A program made the position numbers and the translations under genes. From Mycobacterium sp. E2733 (GTDB lineage: Bacteria; Actinomycetota; Actinomycetes; Mycobacteriales; Mycobacteriaceae), in contig NZ_LZJZ01000109.1 in assembly GCF_001667585.1 (NCBI RefSeq), positions 20,870 through 84,869 on the forward strand: a stretch of DNA of 64,000 nt, written 5' to 3'. Below are positions 45,393 to 53,921 of this stretch, piece by piece. The first letter of the stretch is position 1, and each line of letters starts with the position of its first letter. The notes beneath the pieces are model-generated. The model did no database searches, had not been told where the DNA came from, and saw only the letters and a list, made by a program, of their open reading frames with translations.

Positions 45393-46369
45393 TGCTGGCC
45401 CGTAACGCGGAGGCGCTGTTCTGGATCGGTCGCTATGTCGAGCGCGCCGACGACACCGCCCGCATCCTCGACGTGGTGCTGCACCAACTGCTCGAGGATT
45501 CCAGCGTTGACCCGGACCAGGCGTCTCGGCTGCTGCTGCGGGTGCTCGGCATCGACCCCCCGAGCCACGACCTCGACGTCTGGTCGCTGACGGACCTGGT
45601 GGCCTTCAGCACCAACGCTTCGGGCGGTTCCTCGATCGTCGACGCCATCACGGCTGCGCGGGAAAACGCGAAGTCGGCGCGGGAAGTGACGTCCAGCGAA
45701 ATCTGGGAGTGCCTCAACACCACCTACCACGCCCTGGCCGAGCGCGAGCGTGCCGCCAAACGCCTCGGGCCCCATGAATTCCTGTCCTACGTCGAGGGCC
45801 GGGCGGCAATGTTCGCCGGGCTGGCCGACTCGACACTGTCCCGCGACGACGGGTACCGCTTCATGGTGCTGGGCCGCGCGATCGAGCGGGTGGACATGAC
45901 GGTGCGGCTGTTGCTTTCACGGGTGGGAGACAGCGCTTCGTCCCCGGCGTGGGTGACGCTGTTGCGTTCGGCGGGTGCGCATGACACCTACCTGCGCACC
46001 TACCGCGGCGTACTGGACGCCGGCCGGGTGGTCGAATTCATGTTGCTGGACCGGTTGTTTCCGCGTTCGGTGTTCTATTCGCTGCGGCTGGCCGAACACA
46101 ACCTCGACGAACTGCTGCATTCTCGGCAGAGCCGGATCGGAGCCACCGGGGAGGCGCAGCGGCTGCTCGGCCAGGCCCGAAGCGAACTGGAATTCGTGCA
46201 ACCCGGTGTGCTGCTGGAGTCCCTGGAGGCGCGCCTGGCGGGCTTGCAGCGAACCTGCCGCGACGTCGGAGAAGCGTTGTCGGTGCAGTACTTCCACGTC
46301 ACCCCGTGGGTGGCTTGGTCGGACGCCGGCGATCACGGCCGGCTGGCCAGCAGGAAGGGGGACGGCTGA
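45392..46369 (+). CDS. Alpha-E domain protein (DUF403)
   Basis: A 325-residue all-helical protein of the alpha-E family. It starts with the characteristic 'MLARNAEALFWIGRYVERADDTARILDV' region (residues 1-28) and contains 'FMVLGRAIERVDMTVRLLL' near 155. Its biochemical role is unknown. Conserved linkage to the permuted ATP-grasp and transglutaminase genes implies a shared amide or peptide pathway. Start overlaps the upstream stop and stop overlaps the next start. Matches Rv2410c. Confidence 0.9.
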   Translation: MLARNAEALFWIGRYVERADDTARILDVVLHQLLEDSSVDPDQASRLLLRVLGIDPPSHDLDVWSLTDLVAFSTNASGGSSIVDAITAARENAKSAREVTSSEIWECLNTTYHALAERERAAKRLGPHEFLSYVEGRAAMFAGLADSTLSRDDGYRFMVLGRAIERVDMTVRLLLSRVGDSASSPAWVTLLRSAGAHDTYLRTYRGVLDAGRVVEFMLLDRLFPRSVFYSLRLAEHNLDELLHSRQSRIGATGEAQRLLGQARSELEFVQPGVLLESLEARLAGLQRTCRDVGEALSVQYFHVTPWVAWSDAGDHGRLASRKGDG

Positions 46370-47208
46370 TGTGGCGGCTGCGGGTGGTGCACACCACCGG
46401 GTACGCCTACCAGTCGGCGGTGACCGCGTCCTACAACGAAGCGCGGTTGACCCCACGGTCGAACACCAGGCAGAACGTCATCCTCAACCGCATCGAGACG
46501 ATTCCCGCGACCCGGTCCTATCGCTATATCGACTATTGGGGCACCGCCGTAACGGCATTCGACCTGCACGCACCGCACACCGACCTCACGGTGACGTCGT
46601 CTTCGGTGGTCGAGACCGAGCAGCCGGAACCGCCGGTGACCGACGTCGGCTGGGCTGACCTCCAGTCGGAGGCGGTGATCGATCGGTTCGACGAACTGCT
46701 TCGTCCCACCGGGCACACCCCGGCGAGCAAAAGGGTTGCGTCCGTGGCCAAGAAGATCGCCAAGGCGCACCACCCCGCCGAGGCCGTCGCCGCCGCGGCC
46801 CACTGGGTGCGCGGCGAGCTGGACTATCTCCCGGGAACCACCAGCGTGCACTCGTCGGGGCTGGACGCATTGAACGCGGGCAAGGGTGTCTGCCAGGACT
46901 TCGTGCACCTGTCACTGATGTTGTTGCGGGCCATGGGAATTCCCGCGTACTACGTTTCGGGCTACCTGCACCCCAAGCACGACGCCGTCGTCGGGGACAC
47001 CGTGGACGGGCGCAGCCACGCCTGGATTCAGGCGTGGACGGGCGGCTGGTGGAGTTACGATCCCACCAACGCAATTGAGATCTCCGAGCAATACGTCGGC
47101 GTGGGCGCCGGCCGGGACTACACGGACGTTCCTCCCCTGAAAGGCATCTACTCCGGTCAGGGGGCGACCGATCTCGACGTCGTCGTGGAGGTCACCCGGC
47201 TGGCTTAG
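46369..47208 (+). CDS. Transglutaminase-like cysteine-protease-fold protein
   Basis: A 279-residue transglutaminase-like protein. An N-terminal beta domain ('MWRLRVVHTTGYAYQSAV') precedes the core. The catalytic triad is visible as Cys in 'GKGVCQDFVHLSLMLLRA' (about 168-185), His in 'GRSHAWIQAW' (about 212-221), and Asp in 'WWSYDPTNA' (about 224-232). It could act as a peptidase or amide transferase on the product of the upstream ATP-grasp ligase. The ATG at 46369 overlaps the alpha-E stop. Matches Rv2409c. Confidence 0.91.
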   Translation: MWRLRVVHTTGYAYQSAVTASYNEARLTPRSNTRQNVILNRIETIPATRSYRYIDYWGTAVTAFDLHAPHTDLTVTSSSVVETEQPEPPVTDVGWADLQSEAVIDRFDELLRPTGHTPASKRVASVAKKIAKAHHPAEAVAAAAHWVRGELDYLPGTTSVHSSGLDALNAGKGVCQDFVHLSLMLLRAMGIPAYYVSGYLHPKHDAVVGDTVDGRSHAWIQAWTGGWWSYDPTNAIEISEQYVGVGAGRDYTDVPPLKGIYSGQGATDLDVVVEVTRLA

Positions 47209-47232
47209 CCCGCGCGGCATAGCGTTCACGTC

Positions 47233-47904
47233 ATGAACGACACTGCGCGTCGCCGCGGTGGCACCACGTTGCTGCTGCTGTCCGTGCTCTGTGTCGCGCT
47301 GCTCTCCGGTGGGATCGCCGTCGGGGTCGCCCTGGGCGGAGTGATGCCGTTGCCATACGGTCCGGTGGCCGCGGTGGCGGCCTACGTGCGTGCGCAGCCG
47401 GCCGCCGTGCGCGTCATCGCGGTTGCGACGTTCGCGTCGTCGGTTCCGTTGGCGGCCTACGCGGCGACGGTCAGCGTGCGGCTGCGCCGGCTCGGCGCTG
47501 CCGGGCCGGCCGCGATCGCGCTCCCGGGAGGCACTTTGGCGGCCGGCGCGCTGGGGCTGTGCGGGTTGCTGGCCTGGCCGCTGTCGCGGCCCGAAGTCGC
47601 CGCGGACACGACGCTGGTCCGCGCGCTGTATCTGCTGGTGTTTCTGGTCGGCGGCCCGGGGCACATCGTGGCCCTGGGCCTGCTGGTCGCCGGAATCGCG
47701 GTATCCGGCCTGAGCCGGGGTGTGCTGCCGAGCCCGGTGGCCTGGGCCGGCCTGGGAGTCGCCGCGCTCGCCGAAGTGGCGACGGCGGTGTTGATCTGGC
47801 CGGACCTGGGCGGGATCCTGCCGGTGGCCCGGGTGTTGGCGCTGTCCTGGCTGGTGCTGGCCGGGGCGCTGCTGCCGTTGCCGCGCAACGACATTGGAGA
47901 ATGA
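47233..47904 (+). CDS. Polytopic membrane protein of unknown function
   Basis: A 223-residue protein with about six hydrophobic segments (near residues 13-35, 55-78, 92-115, 130-160, 165-185 and 190-213) and little charged sequence between them. I recognise no motif; a DUF4386-like fold is conceivable. In M. tuberculosis a PE gene (PE24) occupies this spot as I recall it. It lies 24 bases after the transglutaminase gene and may ride on that operon. Convergent with the RNase Z-like gene. Confidence 0.72.
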   Translation: MNDTARRRGGTTLLLLSVLCVALLSGGIAVGVALGGVMPLPYGPVAAVAAYVRAQPAAVRVIAVATFASSVPLAAYAATVSVRLRRLGAAGPAAIALPGGTLAAGALGLCGLLAWPLSRPEVAADTTLVRALYLLVFLVGGPGHIVALGLLVAGIAVSGLSRGVLPSPVAWAGLGVAALAEVATAVLIWPDLGGILPVARVLALSWLVLAGALLPLPRNDIGE

Positions 47905-47907
47905 CCG

Positions 47908-48747
47908 TTACGGTGTGTTGATTTCGACGCGGTGCAGGTCGTCGCCGAGCTCGATCCGCCCGTCGAACGCCGAAGCCGCCAGCGCCCGCCACTGCTCTTC
48001 CTGGCCCGGCACCAGCGCCGGCACATAGTGCGTCATGACGAGGGTGCCCACGCCCGCGCGCGCCGCGGTTGCCGCCGCCTCTTCGACCGACGAGTGGTAG
48101 TCGCAGATGTCTTGGAGCCGCTGTTGCGGGATGTTGCCGACGATGTCCTTGCGGATCACGGTGTGCACCAACGCGCTGGCGCCGGCCGCCAGCTCGTCGA
48201 GGCCGGCGCAGGGCACCGTGTCCCCGGCGAGCACCGCCGACGCCGTGCCGTAGTCGATTCGGAACCCGATGGTCGGCGCCACCGGTCGGTGATCGGTCGG
48301 CGCCACCCGGATCGACACGCCGTCGCGGTCCCACACCGCCCCCTCGGTGCATTCGTGGACCTCGACCGCCGGTGGGGCGTTCAGGTCCGCATGATGAGCG
48401 ATCCGGTACTCGATGTCGTGGCGAAACGCCTGCAACGTCGCCTCGACCGTCTCCGCGGTCCCCGGCGGACCGATGATCGGCAGCGGCGCGGGATCCGGCG
48501 CGAAGGTGCTGATCCAACGGGTGATGAGAAGGTCGCCGAGGTCCCCGATGTGGTCGCTGTGCAAATGGGTGATCAGCAGCGCCGACAATCCGGCGGCGCC
48601 CACGCCCACGGCCGCCGCGCGCTGCAACACCCCACGCCCGCAGTCCACCAAAAACACCTGCCCCCCGGCCCGCACCAGAGTCGACGGGCCGGCGCGGTTC
48701 GGGTCGGGGATCGGACTTCCGGTCCCCAGCAGCGTGATCTCGATCAT
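47908..48747 (-). CDS. RNase Z-like metallo-beta-lactamase-fold hydrolase
   Basis: A 279-residue MBL-fold protein. The zinc motif is HLHSDHIGD (about residues 60-68), with further ligands in 'AGDTVPCAG' near 175 and 'MTHYVP' near 236. The N-terminal 'ITLLGTGSPIPDPNRAGPSTLV' is that of the RNase Z/arylsulfatase-like group. Matches Rv2407, annotated as a tRNA 3'-processing ribonuclease. Real tRNase Z proteins have a flexible arm that I cannot clearly identify here, so an unrelated phosphodiesterase activity is possible. Confidence 0.85.
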   Translation of the reverse strand: MIEITLLGTGSPIPDPNRAGPSTLVRAGGQVFLVDCGRGVLQRAAAVGVGAAGLSALLITHLHSDHIGDLGDLLITRWISTFAPDPAPLPIIGPPGTAETVEATLQAFRHDIEYRIAHHADLNAPPAVEVHECTEGAVWDRDGVSIRVAPTDHRPVAPTIGFRIDYGTASAVLAGDTVPCAGLDELAAGASALVHTVIRKDIVGNIPQQRLQDICDYHSSVEEAAATAARAGVGTLVMTHYVPALVPGQEEQWRALAASAFDGRIELGDDLHRVEINTP

Positions 48748-48940
48748 GGCCCCTATCTTGCAAGCCGCGGCCCTCCGCAGCGGCCTTATCGGGCGATCCG
48801 AGCGGTCGAGTGCCCAGGTTTCGAACGACGACGTCAGGGTATGGACACGGATCGGCTACCGGTTCTCGTCGTGGCTTTTGCGCCGCACAAGTTAGCCGTA
48901 GCCTGTTGTGAAGCGGATCACAAGCAGCTGGAGGCCTTTG

Positions 48941-49369
48941 ATGCGGATTTCAGACGTCTTGCGGAACAAGGGCGCGGCGGTGGTGACCATCAACCCCGAG
49001 GCGACGGTGAAAGAGCTGCTCGCCGGCCTTGCCGAGCAGAACATCGGCGCCATGGTGGTCGTCGGCGACGAGGGCGTGGTCGGCATCGTCTCCGAGCGCG
49101 ACGTCGTGCGCCAGCTGCACACCCATGGCGCCAGCGTGCTGTCGCGCCCGATCTCGAAGATCATGACCACCACGGTCGCCACCTGCACGAAAGCCGACAC
49201 CGTCGACTCCCTGAGCGTGCTGATGACCAAGAACCGGGTGCGCCATGTGCCCGTCCTGGACGGCAAGAAGCTGATCGGCATCGTGAGCATCGGCGACGTG
49301 GTGAAGACCCGCATGGAAGAACTCGAGGCCGAGCAGCAGCAGCTGCAGTCCTACATCACGCAGGGCTGA
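48941..49369 (+). CDS. Two-CBS-domain protein
   Basis: A 142-residue protein made of two CBS motifs (about residues 7-60 and 72-128; 'GIVSERDVVRQL' and 'GIVSIGDVVKTRMEEL' end them). Such stand-alone pairs bind adenosine nucleotides and act as energy sensors. The ATG at 48941 is chosen over one at 48908 because CTGGAGG lies 7 bases upstream. A TAGCCT -10-like box at 48899-48904 could drive it. Matches Rv2406c. Confidence 0.9.
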   Translation: MRISDVLRNKGAAVVTINPEATVKELLAGLAEQNIGAMVVVGDEGVVGIVSERDVVRQLHTHGASVLSRPISKIMTTTVATCTKADTVDSLSVLMTKNRVRHVPVLDGKKLIGIVSIGDVVKTRMEELEAEQQQLQSYITQG

Positions 49370-49400
49370 CCATTCGACGGCGCGCATCGTCGCCGGGCGA

Positions 49401-50000
49401 CTAACTCCAGGAGTAGTCCGCGCGCAGCCGCCCGGCCACCAGCTCGAAGATCTCGCGGTCCAGGACTGCGCCCTCGCGGCGGATGCTCTCCTCGGGGACG
49501 TCGAGCACCCGGTCCAACCGGACCCAGCTAGGCCTGCCCTCGTAATCCCAAGCGCCGGAACCGATCCCGATCCAGTCCCGGTCCTCGGCGTGGCGCTCCT
49601 GGCTGGACACCATCAACCCCAGTAGCACGCGGCGGTCACGGCCGACCACGAGCACGGGCCGGTCCTTGCCGCGGGTGGGGTCGTCCTCGTAAACCACCCA
49701 CGTCCAGACGATCTCGCCGGGATCGGCCCGGCCGTCGAGGTTGGGGGCGTAGACCAGCTTGCGCGCCCGGTGCGCGGTGGGAAAGCTCGTGCTGGTCACC
49801 GGGCGCCCCGCCGTCACCGCGGGCGGTTGCGGCGCGGCGGCGGCGATGACGTTCGCGGTGATCTTCACGGCCTGCTGCAGTTCGCGCAGCACGGTCTGCG
49901 AATTCTGCACGTGCCTGGCCAGCCGCGGGGCCCGATCGAAGACCAGGTTTTCCGCGAACCGCTGGAACGTCTTCCACTGGGAATTGCGGGCCGACGCCAT
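49401..50000 (-). CDS. PemK/MazF-like domain protein without adjacent antitoxin
   Basis: A 199-residue protein. A helical N-terminal part of about 75 residues precedes a PemK/MazF-type SH3 barrel (about 88-190) with 'GEIVWTWVVYEDDPTRGKDRPVLVVG' (about residues 92-117) and 'PSWVRLDRVLDVPEESI'. True toxins of this family cut mRNA and are about 110 residues with a neighbouring antitoxin; neither applies here. It is divergent from lepA with 36 bases between starts. Position matches Rv2405. Likely a domesticated member of unknown function. Confidence 0.78.
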   Translation of the reverse strand: MASARNSQWKTFQRFAENLVFDRAPRLARHVQNSQTVLRELQQAVKITANVIAAAAPQPPAVTAGRPVTSTSFPTAHRARKLVYAPNLDGRADPGEIVWTWVVYEDDPTRGKDRPVLVVGRDRRVLLGLMVSSQERHAEDRDWIGIGSGAWDYEGRPSWVRLDRVLDVPEESIRREGAVLDREIFELVAGRLRADYSWS

Positions 50001-50036
50001 ATTCGCAGCATAGACGCGCGGCGCGCGGGTGCGATT

Positions 50037-51998
50037 GTGTCCAAGTATGTCTCGGGCACCCCGCCTAGATACCCTGGACATACCAATGAGCCGGCGCTCA
50101 AGCGGCCGCAAGCGTGTTCAGACCAGGAGATTCCCATCAGCAGTTTCGCCGACAAGACCTTCACCGCGCCGGCGCAGATTCGGAACTTCTGCATCATCGC
50201 CCACATCGATCACGGCAAGTCCACGCTGGCGGACCGGATGCTTCAGCTCACCGGCGTCGTCGACGAGCGGGCGATGCGGGCCCAGTACCTGGACCGGATG
50301 GACATCGAGCGGGAGCGCGGGATCACCATCAAGGCGCAGAATGTTCGGTTGCCCTGGAAGGTATCGGGCGGCAGAAAAGGTGTTGTCGCCGGTGACTACG
50401 TCCTGCACCTGATCGACACCCCGGGACACGTCGATTTCACCTACGAGGTGTCGCGGGCGCTGGAAGCCTGTGAGGGCGCGGTGCTGTTGGTCGACGCCGC
50501 CCAGGGCATCGAGGCGCAGACGCTGGCGAACCTGTACCTGGCCCTGGATCGGGACTTGACCATCATCCCGGTGCTCAACAAAATCGACCTGCCGGCGGCC
50601 GACCCCGACCGTTATGCGGCAGAGCTCGCCCACATCATCGGCTGTGAACCCGACGACGTGCTGCGGGTGTCCGGCAAAACCGGCGAGGGGGTGGCTCACC
50701 TTCTCGACGAGGTGGTCCGCTTGGTGCCGCATCCGCAAGGCGACGCCGACGCGCCCACCCGCGCGATGATCTTCGACTCCGTCTACGACATCTACCGCGG
50801 CGTGGTGACCTACGTCCGGGTGATGGACGGCAAGATCGTCCCGCGTGAGCGGATCTTGATGATGTCCACCGGCGCCACCCACGAGCTGCTCGAAGTGGGC
50901 ATCGTCTCGCCCGAACCCAAGGCCAGCGCGGGCCTGGGGGTGGGCGAGGTGGGCTATCTGATCACCGGCGTGAAGGACGTCCGCCAGTCCAAGGTCGGCG
51001 ATACGGTGACGACGGCCCGGCACGGCGCCACCGAGGCGCTGACGGGCTATCGCGAGCCCAAGCCGATGGTCTACTCAGGTCTGTATCCGGTGGACGGTTC
51101 CGATTACCCGGATCTGCGCGACGCCCTGGACAAGCTGCAGCTCAACGACGCGGCTCTGACCTACGAGCCGGAAACGTCGGTGGCGCTCGGCTTCGGGTTC
51201 CGGTGCGGCTTCCTGGGCCTGCTGCACATGGAGATCACCCGCGAGCGCCTGGAGCGCGAGTTCGACCTGGACCTGATCTCGACGTCTCCCAACGTCGTTT
51301 ACCGGGTGATCAAAGAGGACAATACCGAGATCGTGGTGACCAACCCGTCGGACTGGCCGGAAGGCAAGGTGCGCACGGTGTATGAGCCTGTCGTCAAGAC
51401 CACCATCATTGCGCCCAGCGAGTTCATCGGCACCATCATGGAGCTGTGCCAGTCGCGCCGAGGCGAGTTGGGCGGCATGGACTACCTGTCACCCGAGCGG
51501 GTGGAACTGCGCTACACGATGCCGCTCGGCGAGATCATCTTCGACTTCTTCGACTCGCTGAAGTCGCGCACCCGCGGCTACGCCAGCCTCGACTATGAGG
51601 AGGCCGGCGAGCAGGAGGCGCAGCTGGTCAAGGTCGACATCCTGCTGCAGGGCGAGCCGGTCGACGCGTTCTCCGCGATCGTGCACAAGGATGGGGCCTC
51701 GGCGTATGGCAACAAGATGACCACCAAGCTGAAAGAGCTTATTCCGCGCCAGCAATTCGAGGTGCCGGTGCAGGCGGCCATCGGATCGAAAATCATTGCG
51801 CGCGAGAACATCCGGGCGATCCGCAAAGACGTGCTATCGAAATGCTACGGCGGAGACATCACCCGCAAGCGAAAGCTGCTGGAAAAGCAGAAGGAGGGCA
51901 AGAAGCGGATGAAGACCATCGGGCGGGTGGACGTGCCGCAGGAGGCCTTCGTCGCGGCGTTGTCCACCGACGCCGCGGGGGACAAGGGCAAGAAGTAG
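50037..51998 (+). CDS. lepA: Elongation factor 4 (back-translocating GTPase LepA)
   Basis: A 653-residue translational GTPase. G1 is AHIDHGKST, G3 is DTPGHVDF, and G4 is NKIDLP. Domain II, the EF-G-like domains and the LepA-specific C-terminal domain (ending in a Lys-rich tail) follow. It back-translocates stalled ribosomes or aids initiation. The start is uncertain: GTG at 50037 gives the same length as I recall for M. tuberculosis LepA (653), with an N-extension ahead of 'ISSFADKTFTAPAQIRNF'. No strong ribosome-binding site is seen, and the frame is open farther upstream. The 3' end was duplicated downstream (see 52899-53005). Confidence 0.95.
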   Translation: MSKYVSGTPPRYPGHTNEPALKRPQACSDQEIPISSFADKTFTAPAQIRNFCIIAHIDHGKSTLADRMLQLTGVVDERAMRAQYLDRMDIERERGITIKAQNVRLPWKVSGGRKGVVAGDYVLHLIDTPGHVDFTYEVSRALEACEGAVLLVDAAQGIEAQTLANLYLALDRDLTIIPVLNKIDLPAADPDRYAAELAHIIGCEPDDVLRVSGKTGEGVAHLLDEVVRLVPHPQGDADAPTRAMIFDSVYDIYRGVVTYVRVMDGKIVPRERILMMSTGATHELLEVGIVSPEPKASAGLGVGEVGYLITGVKDVRQSKVGDTVTTARHGATEALTGYREPKPMVYSGLYPVDGSDYPDLRDALDKLQLNDAALTYEPETSVALGFGFRCGFLGLLHMEITRERLEREFDLDLISTSPNVVYRVIKEDNTEIVVTNPSDWPEGKVRTVYEPVVKTTIIAPSEFIGTIMELCQSRRGELGGMDYLSPERVELRYTMPLGEIIFDFFDSLKSRTRGYASLDYEEAGEQEAQLVKVDILLQGEPVDAFSAIVHKDGASAYGNKMTTKLKELIPRQQFEVPVQAAIGSKIIARENIRAIRKDVLSKCYGGDITRKRKLLEKQKEGKKRMKTIGRVDVPQEAFVAALSTDAAGDKGKK

Positions 51999-52008
51999 CC
52001 CTCAACGC

Positions 52009-52797
52009 ATGAGACCCATGAGACCCCTCCAGTTCCTTTTGGCCTGCGTGCTGGCCATCTCGCTGACCACCGGCTGCACCGTCGCCGGCACCGCGCGACC
52101 CGCGCCCGGCCTGAAGCCCCACCCTGTCACCGGGCAGGCCGTGAAGAAGGTGCTCCTCGACGACGGTGAGCTGTCCAAGCTGCTCGGCCAGTCCTTCGGA
52201 TCCAAAGCCGAACTTCCGGCGCGCTTCGGCGGCCCCGAGGTGCTGCCGCCGGCTTTCGGGGCGGTCTCGCCCGCCAACTGCATCGGCGTCACCTCCATGA
52301 TGGTGAAGGACGCCTACCGATCCGGCGACGTCAAGAACGCGGCGCGGGAGACGTGGTGGAACACGCGCGGACCGGCGAAGGTGATCAGTGTGGCCGAGGG
52401 CGTGGTCGCGCTGTCCGGCACCGCCGGGGCCGCCGCGCTGTTCCAGCAGTTCTCACAGCAATGGCGCGACTGCGCCGGCACGACCGTGACCATCGGGCGC
52501 CCCAGCATCATCACCGACCGCCCCGCAATCGTCTTCCTGGACTCCATTTCCGACGTGCGGGTCACCGATTCGGTTCTCGCGGCGACCCTTTCGATCGACA
52601 CCCAATTGCCCGGCTTGCCGTCCAGCGGGCCCAGGCCCGAAGCCCGCGCCCTCGGTGTCCGGGGGAACTGCCTGGTCGAAGTAGATCTGGCGTTCTTCGG
52701 CTCGACGAAGCCGTCGGACATGGGGACCGGGGATGTGCACCGCAGCGCCATCGACCTCGCACATGCGCTGATGGACAAGGTGAGCGCGCTGAGCTGA
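52009..52797 (+). CDS. lppR: LppR-like lipoprotein with PknH-type sensor domain
   Basis: A 262-residue lipoprotein. A signal peptide (residues 1-22) ends in lipobox LTTGC, so Cys23 would be acylated. The mature part is a PknH-like extracellular sensor domain with four further Cys: 'NCIGV' near 91, 'WRDCAGT' near 157, 'GNCLVEVD' near 222. It lies 10 bases after lepA, as lppR does in M. tuberculosis. The ligand is unknown. A diverged second copy follows. Confidence 0.88.
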   Translation: MRPMRPLQFLLACVLAISLTTGCTVAGTARPAPGLKPHPVTGQAVKKVLLDDGELSKLLGQSFGSKAELPARFGGPEVLPPAFGAVSPANCIGVTSMMVKDAYRSGDVKNAARETWWNTRGPAKVISVAEGVVALSGTAGAAALFQQFSQQWRDCAGTTVTIGRPSIITDRPAIVFLDSISDVRVTDSVLAATLSIDTQLPGLPSSGPRPEARALGVRGNCLVEVDLAFFGSTKPSDMGTGDVHRSAIDLAHALMDKVSALS

Positions 52798-52898
52798 CCC
52801 GGTGCCGGGCAACAAGCTGGGACCTTTCTGGGGTTGAGCTGTGCTTGCGGTGTGGCCTACGGCGTTCGCCTCTCCTCGAACCTAGATTTGGATTAGGT

Positions 52899-53005
52899 AG
52901 GAGGTGAGCGAGACGCGGATGGGAAGCACCCGTCGCATCGGCGTATCTCGGGACGCGTTTGTCGCCGCGTTGTCGAGTGGGACCGATGGGCACCGAAGTC
53001 GTTGG
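52899..53005 (+). pseudogene. Relic of the lepA 3' end ahead of the second lppR copy
   Basis: The first 34 codons of the downstream lipoprotein frame align without gaps to the last ~30 codons of LepA. LepA has RM..IGRVDVPQEAFVAALST and the relic has RM..TRRIGVSRDAFVAALSS, including an identical AFVAALS block. The AGGAGG at 52899-52904 corresponds to lepA bases coding Lys-Glu-Gly. It shows that the tandem duplication unit included the end of lepA. Confidence 0.75.
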
Positions 53006-53746
53006 TGGGCAACACCACTCGTCGTCTTGATGTTGGCGACGGGTTGCTCCGCCACGGTCGGTGGTGCAGCGCAGCCGCCGGCGAACCTCGCTCTGCGGTT
53101 CCTTCATGGGCAGACGCTGAAGCGGGTGCTGCTCGGCGAAAGTGCGCTATCCCGAATGGTCAAGGAGCCCGTCGAGATTGACCCGCGTTCCCCCCCGCTT
53201 TTCGGGGGGCCGGAGATGTTGCCCGGCGATGCGGGGTGGTCCGGAGATTGCCTGGGAGTAGCGGTGATGATGCACGGGGCCGCCTACCGATCCGCCAACG
53301 TGAAAGACGTTGCGCTCGAGGCGTGGCGGCCCGATGCTGTGCCGGCTGCGACGGTGAGCGCGGTCGAAGAGGCTGCCATCGGCTTGCCTACGGCCGCCGA
53401 TGCGAACGCCTTGTTCGCGACGTTTTCCAGGCAGTGGCAGGACTGCGACGGCAAGACCGTGCCGATCGTGGGCGGAACGCTTCCACTGGAAGTGAAAGTC
53501 AGTAACGTCCAAAGCGCCACTTCCGTTGTCGCGGCCACTATTTCGACGGAGTGGAGCGCGCCCGCCCTGGTCTCGCCATCCATCCCCGCCGCGCGCGCCA
53601 TCGGTGTGCGAGACAATTGCCTCATCGAAGTCGAGGTCGACTTCGGCAGCACACCGATCGCATCGCAAAAAGGATCGGGCGATATCAACACCAGCGCGCT
53701 GGACATCGCGCAAGTTATGCGAGACAAGGTCGGCGCGCTGAGCTGA
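52904..53746 (+). CDS. Second LppR-like lipoprotein (tandem paralog)
   Basis: A 280-residue frame. The first ~34 residues derive from lepA; then come a signal peptide core 'WWATPLVVLMLATGC' with lipobox LATGC (Cys near residue 49) and a sensor domain paralogous to the preceding lipoprotein ('LFGGPEMLPGD', 'DCLGVAVMM', 'WQDCDGKTV', 'DNCLIEVEV'). Both copies end in nearly the same residues (DKVSALS and DKVGALS). The start is unclear: GTG at 52904 overlaps the AGGAGG, ATG at 52919 has a long spacer, and a TTG at 53000s inside the relic would give a more normal signal peptide. The copies differ at most positions, so the duplication is old. Confidence 0.8.
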   Translation: MSETRMGSTRRIGVSRDAFVAALSSGTDGHRSRWWATPLVVLMLATGCSATVGGAAQPPANLALRFLHGQTLKRVLLGESALSRMVKEPVEIDPRSPPLFGGPEMLPGDAGWSGDCLGVAVMMHGAAYRSANVKDVALEAWRPDAVPAATVSAVEEAAIGLPTAADANALFATFSRQWQDCDGKTVPIVGGTLPLEVKVSNVQSATSVVAATISTEWSAPALVSPSIPAARAIGVRDNCLIEVEVDFGSTPIASQKGSGDINTSALDIAQVMRDKVGALS

Positions 53747-53820
53747 CCGCGTGCCCGAGGGCGGCAACCCTCTTCGCCCGGCTACGCCGAATGGTGGCGA
53801 CCCGCTTCGCCCGGCTACGC

Positions 53821-53904
53821 CGCGCTTGCGATCGCCACGGCCGCGCTTGCGATCGCCACGGCCGCGCTTGCGATCGCCACGGCCGCGCTTGCGATCGCCA
53901 CGGC
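53821..53904. repeat. Four perfect 21-bp tandem repeats between convergent genes
   Basis: The unit CGCGCTTGCGATCGCCACGGC is repeated four times without mismatch (53821-53904), followed by a degenerate fifth copy to 53925 that enters the trehalase 3' end. Just upstream, TTCGCCCGGCTACGCCG occurs twice (53772 and 53805 region). The array sits in the 175-base gap between lppR2 and trehalase, where transcripts converge. No spacers, so not CRISPR. It is a likely variable-number locus. Confidence 0.85.
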
Positions 53905-53921
53905 CGCGCCTTCGGTCGCCG

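Noticed and set aside
50089..50200. A separate short frame beginning at the ATG at 50084 before lepA
   Set aside because: It is a different frame from lepA, overlaps its coding part, and has no similarity or ribosome-binding site.
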